Source: Aquibacillus salsiterrae
Lineage (GTDB): Bacteria > Bacillota > Bacilli > Bacillales > Amphibacillaceae
Assembly: GCF_028416595.1 (NCBI RefSeq)
Contig: NZ_JAMQKC010000005.1
Span: 62,001-126,000 of the forward strand
Direction of reading: 5' to 3'
DNA length: 64,000 bases
This document shows, piece by piece, positions 54,010 through 61,154 of this stretch. The notes below the pieces were generated by a model, which ran no database searches, was not told the DNA's origin, and saw only the letters and a list, made by a program, of their open reading frames with translations. A program made the translations under genes and the position numbers. Each line of letters starts with the position of its first letter. Within the stretch, counting starts at the first letter, position 1.

Positions 54010-55209
54010 TTAACCTTGCTTAAGCAACCGGTGCGTGCTTGCTGTTAAGAGAGACACCCCAATTGGCAATGCATCCTCATTAATTTGAAAGGTTGATGTG
54101 TGCAAGCTACCTGATGTATCGCCGTTTGATGCACATCCAAGGAAAAACATCGCCCCTTTGACTTGTTTCGTTATATGGCCAAAATCCTCTCCGCCCATTC
54201 CATATGGCTCCTCATAAATCGGCATATTCGGATAAATGGACGTGGCAATTTCGCGAAAAATATCAATAACCTCCTCGTCATTATCTAGTGCAGGCTCTCC
54301 GTGTTCAATCGATAGCTGGTATTTTCCTCCCATCGATTCAGTAACTTTAGCGATTGATTCGAGCTCTTCGATTAAGCGACGTCTCATTACGTCAGTATAA
54401 GAGCGCATCGTACCTTTGATTGTTACGCTTTTTGGAATCACGTTAGCCGTATGGCCGGCATGAATTTCACCAACACTAATCGTACCAACGTCAAGCGGAT
54501 TGATTTTTCTACTAATTACACTGTACAAACCTTGTAATACGTATGACGTAATCCAAATTGGGTCTGTACCTTGATGCGGGTAGCCACCGTGTCCCCCAGT
54601 ACCGATAATTTCCAGCTCGAAATTATCAATATTTGCCATGCTAGGGCCTTTATTAATTTGTAATTCTCCTGTATTACGCCATGGACATACATGCAAAGCG
54701 ATGGCTGCATCTAAATCATTAATTGCTCCAGAGCGCAGTAAATAGGGTGCGCCAGTGAGCCCGTGTTCGTCAGCAGCCTCTTCGGCAGGCTGAAAAATCA
54801 ACTTAACCGTACCATTAACCTTGCCTTGTCGATAATCTTCAGCTAATAGCTTTGCGACACCAAGCACCATCGTAATATGGGCGTCATGTCCACAAGCATG
54901 CATGACACCAGGATGTTCTGATTGATATTCAACACCTGTTTGTTCTTGGATTGGTAGTGCATCCATATCGGCACGAACGCCAATGACTGGCCCCTCACCA
55001 CCTGAAAGAGTTGCAACAATCCCATAACCCGCTACACCTGTCTGTATAGCAAAAACTTCTTCTTGCTCTAACACATTGATAATAAATTCACTCGTTTTCC
55101 TTTCTTCAAAGCTAAGCTCAGGAAAACGGTGGAGGTGACGGCGCCAATCAATTAATTGGGCCTTAATAAATTCCGCCCGTTTCGTGATTTCCCAATTTCC
55201 TGTTTGCAC
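54010..55209 (-). CDS. M20 family amidohydrolase / deacetylase
   Basis: 399 residues of the aminoacylase/hippurate hydrolase branch. Metal motifs GVRADMDALPIQE, HACGHDAHITMVLG, FQPAEEAADEHG and, near the C-terminus, YGMGGEDFGH are intact; a dimerisation domain lies between. GTG start. Next to a DoeA-like hydrolase it is the natural candidate to deacetylate N-acetyl-diaminobutyrate, a step done by an AstE/AspA-type enzyme in proteobacteria. The substrate remains unproven. Confidence 0.87.
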   Translation of the reverse strand: MQTGNWEITKRAEFIKAQLIDWRRHLHRFPELSFEERKTSEFIINVLEQEEVFAIQTGVAGYGIVATLSGGEGPVIGVRADMDALPIQEQTGVEYQSEHPGVMHACGHDAHITMVLGVAKLLAEDYRQGKVNGTVKLIFQPAEEAADEHGLTGAPYLLRSGAINDLDAAIALHVCPWRNTGELQINKGPSMANIDNFELEIIGTGGHGGYPHQGTDPIWITSYVLQGLYSVISRKINPLDVGTISVGEIHAGHTANVIPKSVTIKGTMRSYTDVMRRRLIEELESIAKVTESMGGKYQLSIEHGEPALDNDEEVIDIFREIATSIYPNMPIYEEPYGMGGEDFGHITKQVKGAMFFLGCASNGDTSGSLHTSTFQINEDALPIGVSLLTASTHRLLKQG

Positions 55210-55235
55210 CTTTCTCCCTCCCCTCTAATCGCATC

Positions 55236-55395
55236 TGCTTTTCTTTGTCTAGCTTCTGCGCCTAACCCCTCGAGGTCTTAAGTGAAGCATCTTTGTGGCA
55301 AAGTACACCACATAGATGCTTCACTTAAGCTTTTCGGGGCTTGACAGTCGCCTCCGCTTTTCTTTGTCTAGCTTCTGCGCCTAGCCCATCTGCTT
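55236..55395 (-). repeat. dispersed hairpin repeat, inverted, plus partial copy
   Basis: On the minus strand GAAAAGCGGAGGCGACTGTC, stem CTTAAGTGAAGCATCT with its complement AGATGCTTCACTTAAG and inner TGTGG/CCACA-type pairs, then CCTCGAGGGGTTAGGCGCAG and AGCTAGACA. The stem sequence differs from every other copy. It interrupts the M20/PLP gene spacing. Confidence 0.8.
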
Positions 55396-55397
55396 TT

Positions 55398-56579
55398 CTA
55401 TCCTTCCAATGATTTAAATGCTTGGTCTAGGTCGGCGATTAAGTCTTCGATGTCTTCGATTCCGGCGCTGTAGCGGATTAAGCCTTCTGGAATTCCCATC
55501 GCCGCTCGTTCTTCTGGTGTACATTCAACGTGACTTGTTGTTCGTGATGGACCTACAACGGTTTCGACAGACCCTAAGTTAGCTGCTTTATTTGCATATT
55601 GTAGCTTTGGCAATAGATGACGCAGGGTGTCTACCCCACCTTTTACTGCAAAACTGAGCATGCCGCCAAAATTCTTCATTTGTTTTTTCGCAATGTCATG
55701 ACCGGGATGGTCCTCTAACCCTGGATAGAAAACAGATTCGACAACATCCTGCTTTTGCAGGAATTTAGCAATTTCCATCGCATTCTCTGACTGCTTATCA
55801 ATTCTAAGCTTTAACGTCTTCATCCCGCGCAATAATAAATATGCTGCCATCGGATCAAGTGTTGCCCCGTTAATTTCACGATAGTGATAAATTTTATCGA
55901 CAAGCTCTTTACTACCACACACTGAACCGCCAAGCGCATCTGCATGGCCACCTAGAAACTTTGTTGCACTGTGGATAACCAGGTCTGCACCTAATTGTAA
56001 TGGATTTTGATTAATTGGAGTTGCAAAGGTGTTATCCACAATTACAATGGCACCTGCTTTTTTACCCGCTTTCGCCATTCGTTCGATGTCCGTAATTTTA
56101 ACAGTCGGATTCGTTGGGCTTTCTAAATAAAGCACTTTACACCCTTTGGCAACTTCCTTTTCAATTGCTTCATGGTCACCTGTATCACAAAGCTCTACAT
56201 CGATATTTTGCTTCGGTAAAAATTCAGTAAATATTTTATTCGTCCCGCCGTATGTGTCTTTAATGGATACAACTCTATCGCCTGGAAAAAGAAAAGTACC
56301 AAGTGTGTTACTAATGGCAGCCATTCCTGTTGAAAAGCTAGTTGCTGCTTCTGCACCTTCTAGTATTCTTATTTTTTCTTCAAACGCTTGAACAGTAGGG
56401 TTCGTATTCCGACCATAAATATGTCCTGACCTTTTACCAATAGCGACATCATACCACTCATCCATATCATCATACCCAAATGATACACTGTGAACAACAG
56501 GTACCTGTGTAGCACCAAACGCTAGTGAATCTTTCTCGCCTGCCCAAATGGCGCGTGTACTCATCTTCGGTTCTCTCAT
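55398..56579 (-). CDS. Cys/Met-metabolism PLP enzyme (cystathionine gamma-lyase/synthase-like)
   Basis: Fold-type I enzyme of 393 residues. The PLP lysine is in HSATKFLGGHADALGG; RNTNPTVQAFEEKI, SFSTGMAAI and GPSRTTSHVECTPEERAAMGI are family signatures. Which gamma-elimination or replacement it performs is unclear. Encoded between a DoeA-like hydrolase and an M20 deacetylase and upstream of homoserine dehydrogenase, so its substrate is probably a C4 amino acid such as diaminobutyrate or (acyl)homoserine rather than a biosynthetic sulfur compound. AAGGAGGA precedes the ATG. Confidence 0.87.
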   Translation of the reverse strand: MREPKMSTRAIWAGEKDSLAFGATQVPVVHSVSFGYDDMDEWYDVAIGKRSGHIYGRNTNPTVQAFEEKIRILEGAEAATSFSTGMAAISNTLGTFLFPGDRVVSIKDTYGGTNKIFTEFLPKQNIDVELCDTGDHEAIEKEVAKGCKVLYLESPTNPTVKITDIERMAKAGKKAGAIVIVDNTFATPINQNPLQLGADLVIHSATKFLGGHADALGGSVCGSKELVDKIYHYREINGATLDPMAAYLLLRGMKTLKLRIDKQSENAMEIAKFLQKQDVVESVFYPGLEDHPGHDIAKKQMKNFGGMLSFAVKGGVDTLRHLLPKLQYANKAANLGSVETVVGPSRTTSHVECTPEERAAMGIPEGLIRYSAGIEDIEDLIADLDQAFKSLEG

Positions 56580-56642
56580 CCTAATTCCTCCTTCAGTTTT
56601 ATCGGAAATTAGTTTTACATAAGCTTCTATAATAGGGGAGAT

Positions 56643-57851
56643 CTAGCTAATTATTCCCCCATGTTGGTTACGTTGAAAGGGATCTTTAATAATTAAATCT
56701 CTCGGAAAATTAGTAAACGCCTCGCAGCCATTTTCTGTTATGCGGAACGATTCGCTTATTTCGATACCATAGTTATCAAACCATAACGCCGGGATTAAAT
56801 GAAACGTCATGTTAGGTTGTAGGACGGTTTGGTCTCCCATCCGAATGCTTGCGGTATGCTCACCCCAATCCGGTGGGTAGTTTAATCCAACGGAATAACC
56901 TAAACGTGCTTCTTTTTGAATCCCATGCTTTTTCAAACTATTGCGAAAGGCCGCTTCTAGATCATTACAAGTGATACCTGGCCTTGCCGTATCTAACACT
57001 TCATTAAGTCCCTCGACAACAATTGGCGTGATCTCTTGCAATTTTCTTGAAGGTTTTCCAATCGATACTGTCCGCGCTAAAGGAACGTGGTACCGTTTAT
57101 AACAGCCCGCCAATTCTACAATAACCGCTTCACCTTCCTTAAACTTTCTTTCTGACCACGTTAAATGTGGTGCAGACGAATTTTCACCAGAAGGTAACAG
57201 TGGAACGATTGCCGGATAATCACCTCCATAATCCGCGGTACCTGTTACCAGTTGATAATAAATCGCTGCAGCAGCATCACATTCTCTCACACCAGCGTGA
57301 ATTGTTTCTGTTCCTTTATACATCGCTTGTTCTGCAATCTTGGCCGCTCGCTTCATATAGTCAATCTCTTGGTCTGATTTTACGAGTCGAACATAATTGA
57401 CAAGCAGGTCTGCATCTTTAAATGTCGCATTTGGTAAACTTTGCTTTAATCGTTCAAATGCTTTTGCAGTAAAATAATAGTTATCCATCTCGACACCGAT
57501 ATATCTATTACCTTGACCGATTTGTTTTAAGATTTCCCCAATAAAGTCCATAGGGTGATACACCGATGACTGGACATAATAATCCGGATAAGGAATGATG
57601 TTTTCTTCATAGAGCCATGTCGTTTTCTTCGCACCACTGGCATCTTGATACCGCCCCATCCAAATTGGTTGGTCTTCGTCAATAATGATGATTAACATTT
57701 GGTGAACGTAAAATGACCAGGCATCGTATCCCGATAAATAGTTCATGTTTGCAGGGTCCGTTACGAGTAAGACATCAATACCACTTTCAGCCATTCGTTG
57801 CTTCGTCTTACTAAGACGATTTTGATATTCGATCATATCAAAGGAAAGCAT
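56643..57851 (-). CDS. M24-fold hydrolase, DoeA/EutD ectoine-hydrolase-like
   Basis: 402 residues: creatinase N-domain then pita-bread fold. Segments TDPANMNYLSGYDAWSFYVH, VEMDNYYFTAKAFERL, GGDYPAIVPLLPSGENSSAP, AGCYKRYHVPLART and NYPPDWGEHTASIR resemble ectoine hydrolases far more than Xaa-Pro dipeptidases by memory. Several canonical M24 metal ligands appear replaced, as in that subgroup. It would open the ectoine ring to N-acetyl-diaminobutyrate. First structural gene after the pucR regulator, with inverted repeats upstream. Confidence 0.82.
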   Translation of the reverse strand: MLSFDMIEYQNRLSKTKQRMAESGIDVLLVTDPANMNYLSGYDAWSFYVHQMLIIIIDEDQPIWMGRYQDASGAKKTTWLYEENIIPYPDYYVQSSVYHPMDFIGEILKQIGQGNRYIGVEMDNYYFTAKAFERLKQSLPNATFKDADLLVNYVRLVKSDQEIDYMKRAAKIAEQAMYKGTETIHAGVRECDAAAAIYYQLVTGTADYGGDYPAIVPLLPSGENSSAPHLTWSERKFKEGEAVIVELAGCYKRYHVPLARTVSIGKPSRKLQEITPIVVEGLNEVLDTARPGITCNDLEAAFRNSLKKHGIQKEARLGYSVGLNYPPDWGEHTASIRMGDQTVLQPNMTFHLIPALWFDNYGIEISESFRITENGCEAFTNFPRDLIIKDPFQRNQHGGIIS

Positions 57852-57934
57852 CTGCCTTCCCCCTTTCCACCTTTAACATTTTTTGATCGCTTGTTACTTC
57901 TATCCTATTAAATTTTGTATCTATGTGTAATATC

Positions 57935-57975
57935 AAAAGTGTATGAACTTTTGTGTAATCGCTTTATACACTTTT
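57935..57975. promoter_or_regulatory. inverted repeats upstream of the DoeA-like gene (candidate PucR site)
   Basis: AAAAGTGTAT (57935-57944) and ATACACTTTT (57966-57975) are perfect 10-base arms 31 bases apart centre to centre. Nested inside are AAAAGT/ACTTTT (57935-57952) and GTGTA/TACAC (57953-57971). They lie 84-124 bases before the start. The rest of the 57852-58294 gap shows no gene. Confidence 0.5.
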
Positions 57976-58294
57976 TTCGCATTTTTAATTAAATTCCGTT
58001 ATTTAGGCGTAACATGTAGATAAAACACTTGTTTACTACCGTTTAATCGCAAATATGTAACAAGAGGACAGATTCATCAAAATATTTATGTTCTTACAGG
58101 GCTTTACCACGTACTAGGGGGTTATTAAACATAGGAGAATAGAAAAGAAGTTATCTTGGACAGAAAGCTTGTCCCGAATTGAAGCGCGATTAGGACTAAA
58201 GGCTCCCAAGTCCCATCAGAAAGCAGTGGACAAAAAGTGACATACACAGTTACGTCGTAGTCTAGGTCGACCACGACTAACATGCAGCTGTCCT

Positions 58295-59965
58295 TTAATG
58301 GATATTTTTTAATTGCCAAAGCCGGACGCTAAGCTCGAGCAAAAACCAATCATCTGAATCAACTAATGATAGCTTGGTTAATGATTCAATATTCCTTAAT
58401 CGGTGTAACAACGACTGGCGGTGCAGATTAAGCGCACGAGCGGCTTGGCTGACATTCCCTTTAAATTTGTTATAAATTAAAAAGGTATAAATTAGATCGG
58501 TTTGTCTTTTTCGATCATACTCGATCAGAGGGTCTAATGTATCGTTGACAATCTGGTCAATTTCAGGCTCCTTAGACAACGCCATTAACAAACGATTAAC
58601 CTTAGTGTTACTAAAAAAGGTGCGTTCGCCACGCCCATTCTGTTGGACCCCGATTTCCAAGGCAGTTTTTGCTTCCTGGTACCCTTCAAAAAAACGATTG
58701 TCGTCACTTTTTGGTGTACTTATTCCCCATGACAAAGTTGTTCCGTCTAGTAATTCACTTAGCCGTCTACTGATTGTGTCGAGAAACTGGTTAGCTGTTT
58801 CCATATACGGATGATGATCTGCTTCGACGTAGATAATCACTTGCCCATTATCAAAGGTAGTCATCGTTAGACGTTCTAAAAGTTTTCCGGCATACATAAT
58901 TTCTTTTTGAATGTAGTAATTGTCACTTTGTAAGGATGAATTGCTCGGTTTATCCTCCTTATCCATCGCGCTCGCTTGATCAGAAGTGACATCGCCTACA
59001 ATACACACATAATCATGCTCGAGGTCATAACCAAGTAATTTAGCTTTTGATAATGACTGATCATTGACCGGAAGCTCTTGTTTTGCTAAAGTCAGCACAA
59101 AATTGTCTTTTAACTTTACTTCCGTTAATTCAATTGCGTTTTCTTTTACGAAATACAGCGCACAGGCTGTTAGTGCATGCTCCAATACATTCATCACAAA
59201 CCACGTTAATTGGTCCTGATTAGCTGGTTGACAGACAAGGTATCCTTGAACTTTATGATTGTTGAAGATGTTTAGCTGATAGAAGGTTTGTTTATTGAGA
59301 TGGTACGCTTCCATATGATAATAGATTGGATGCTCACTAAATGAAGGATGACTAGTAGATTGCTGCTTTATCGTTTTTTTTTGCGTAGGATACACTTGCA
59401 AGTCTTCCGATTTTATTCGTTGATTAGCACGAGTGACACCAGATTCATCGATAATCGCTAATGGAATTTGGATTGTGTGATATAGCACACGTGCAATTTC
59501 CTTTAATCCCTTGTCTTGTAACACACAATTAATCAATCTTCTTCTTGCTTCATCTGCGTGTTGTCGCTCTTGTTGTCGGTCTTGAGTAATTTTTTCCATG
59601 ACTGTTTGAAGAATGTCAGCAAACCTTACTTCCCAAGGGATATCCATAATAATCAAGTGATTTTCCTCTGCAATCTTAAGCACCTGTTCAGGTATACCGA
59701 ACACATAACGACCAGTTGCTATACCGAGTATGGAAGCTCCTGATTGAACAATATCCCGCACGTAGGCTTCTAATTGCTCATGATCATTTTCACAACCCAT
59801 TCCAGTTGTTAAAACAAATTCATTTTTACGAACAAAATTTTCAACAGGTAATTCGATCACAGATATCCATTCAACCGACGTGTTTTGTAATAAATATTCC
59901 CCTGCTTTAATTTTGGCAGTTTTCAAGATGGACAGGTTGACAATATCAAAAGCATTTAACCCCAA
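58295..59965 (-). CDS. PucR family transcriptional regulator
   Basis: About 556 residues. N-terminal PucR sensor domain (residues ~1-120, LNAFDIVNLSILKTAKIKAGEYL), a central GGDEF-like/CdaR segment (~300-430) and a C-terminal HTH_30 domain (YNKFKGNVSQAARALNLHRQSLLHRLRNIE). Members activate nitrogen-compound catabolism such as purine use. Start set at TTG, since AGGTGAG fits it and is too close to the upstream GTG. It precedes the degradative genes on the same strand, so is probably their regulator. Confidence 0.87.
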   Translation of the reverse strand: MGLNAFDIVNLSILKTAKIKAGEYLLQNTSVEWISVIELPVENFVRKNEFVLTTGMGCENDHEQLEAYVRDIVQSGASILGIATGRYVFGIPEQVLKIAEENHLIIMDIPWEVRFADILQTVMEKITQDRQQERQHADEARRRLINCVLQDKGLKEIARVLYHTIQIPLAIIDESGVTRANQRIKSEDLQVYPTQKKTIKQQSTSHPSFSEHPIYYHMEAYHLNKQTFYQLNIFNNHKVQGYLVCQPANQDQLTWFVMNVLEHALTACALYFVKENAIELTEVKLKDNFVLTLAKQELPVNDQSLSKAKLLGYDLEHDYVCIVGDVTSDQASAMDKEDKPSNSSLQSDNYYIQKEIMYAGKLLERLTMTTFDNGQVIIYVEADHHPYMETANQFLDTISRRLSELLDGTTLSWGISTPKSDDNRFFEGYQEAKTALEIGVQQNGRGERTFFSNTKVNRLLMALSKEPEIDQIVNDTLDPLIEYDRKRQTDLIYTFLIYNKFKGNVSQAARALNLHRQSLLHRLRNIESLTKLSLVDSDDWFLLELSVRLWQLKNIH

Positions 59966-60240
59966 AGACCTCACCTCTTCGCTTAAAACTAGTCACAAAC
60001 CACATCGCCGCTCGGGTACACATTGTTCTGTTCTGCCGATAAAGCAACTGGTGTCACTTTACTTTCAGATTAGCAAATGACAGCCAAACCTTTAAATCAT
60101 CCACCAACAACTCTGAACAAGTTGACTTGTTCCATTTAAGAAAATTACCTATACATGATAACCAGTCAGTCACCTAATAAAGGTATAATAAATATCATGA
60201 TTTCCTTAATGATAGCTATGCGAAGTATGAGGTAATTATA

Positions 60241-60564
60241 CTATTCTTTTTGAATACCAAAGCGCGCATTAATCTCACCACGTAACAGTTCTCGTCGATG
60301 CTTCTTCTCGTCTTTTCGTTTATCTTTCAACATCTCTTGTCTTATTTCGTATGTTTGAACGCCTTCTTCTCGTTTATTTGCTATTTCGATAAGCTGCTCA
60401 ACATCCATAAATGAATATTTTCGATTTCCTTTTGCCGAACGTTCCGGAAAAATGAGTTTTCGCTCTTCATAATATCTGATTTGTCTTTCCGTTAAACCCG
60501 TTAGTTCACTTACCACACCTATCGTTATAACCTTTCTTTCTTTATACGAAGGGTTACTAGCCAT
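60241..60564 (-). CDS. tnrA: nitrogen regulator TnrA (MerR family)
   Basis: 107 residues: MerR-type helix-turn-helix (ITIGVVSELTGLTERQIRYYEERKLI), then KYSFMDVEQLIEIANKRE and a C-terminal GEINARFG tail that in TnrA contacts feedback-inhibited glutamine synthetase. The short length and tail favour TnrA over GlnR. The start is the ATG eight bases after GGGAGG; the longer frame is rejected. A perfect TnrA box lies at about -50 of its promoter. Confidence 0.9.
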   Translation of the reverse strand: MASNPSYKERKVITIGVVSELTGLTERQIRYYEERKLIFPERSAKGNRKYSFMDVEQLIEIANKREEGVQTYEIRQEMLKDKRKDEKKHRRELLRGEINARFGIQKE

Positions 60565-60615
60565 ACGATGATCCTCCCCATTCTTATGCATCCTCTAAGC
60601 TCACTATTTTGCTAT

Positions 60616-60621
60616 ATTATA
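60616..60621 (-). promoter_or_regulatory. tnrA promoter -10
   Basis: Perfect TATAAT on the minus strand with no recognisable -35, as expected for an activator-dependent promoter. The start would be near 60609. Confidence 0.65.
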
Positions 60622-60650
60622 CATGGAAAAATCAGTTAATTATAGGAGTA

Positions 60651-60667
60651 TGTCAGATTATCTAACA
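60651..60667. promoter_or_regulatory. TnrA/GlnR box before tnrA
   Basis: TGTCAGATTATCTAACA fits every specified position of TGTNANAWWWTMTNACA. Its centre is about 50 bases upstream of the predicted start, the known activating distance, so positive autoregulation is likely. Confidence 0.85.
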
Positions 60668-60673
60668 ACATAA

Positions 60674-60780
60674 ATTGACCCGAAACAAGAAAACCACTTG
60701 TTTCGGCGATGTGGGTTCTTTGGTAGTGTTCCTTAACCCTAGACAGCTCTCGGATTTTTTATATTTTCTTATCTTTTGAA
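60674..60780 (+). repeat. dispersed repeat copy with CCGAAACAAG/CTTGTTTCGG hairpin
   Basis: A 10-bp stem CCGAAACAAG/CTTGTTTCGG, then AGTGTTCCTTAACCCTAGACAG and the tail ...TTTTCTTATC. The left end AGAAAAGCGCAAG is missing. A small AAAGGTG/CACCTTT inverted repeat follows at 60806-60823. Confidence 0.7.
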
Positions 60781-60860
60781 AATATACGTTAACAAACCTT
60801 ACAAAAAAGGTGAAATCACCTTTCACACCTACTATACTACTGGTTAAAAGGAGTGATACG

Positions 60861-61031
60861 ATGTCTTACCTCAGAAAGGCAGTCGAGCAACAAAAAAGAG
60901 TGTTTATCAACCAACTGATAAAAGCTGGTGTTTATCAATCTACTGATAACCAGCTATATACAAAATCAGTTTCGGAACTAATGGCTGAATGCAGAAAAAT
61001 TCAAGAAGTAAAAGAAAAGCCGGTCCTATAA
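60861..61031 (+). CDS. fbpA: Fur-regulated basic protein A family (paralogue 2)
   Basis: 56 residues: MSYLRKAVEQQKRVFINQLI, KAGVYQSTDNQLYTKSVSEL, then a short lysine-rich end, matching the FbpA family. Start set at the ATG after AAAGGAGTGATACG. In B. subtilis FbpA acts with the small RNA FsrA in iron sparing. No Fur box was recognised here. The paralogue at 51.0 kb shares the first 20 residues pattern. Confidence 0.82.
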   Translation: MSYLRKAVEQQKRVFINQLIKAGVYQSTDNQLYTKSVSELMAECRKIQEVKEKPVL

Positions 61032-61154
61032 CTATCTCTATCACGCCCACTTCTATTTGATGACGGGAATTTCACCTCGAAAACCAGAAACTTATCACAC
61101 ATCCTTATAAAATCGAATAAGCTGTATCGATTCCTTTTATGAGGTGATACAGCT

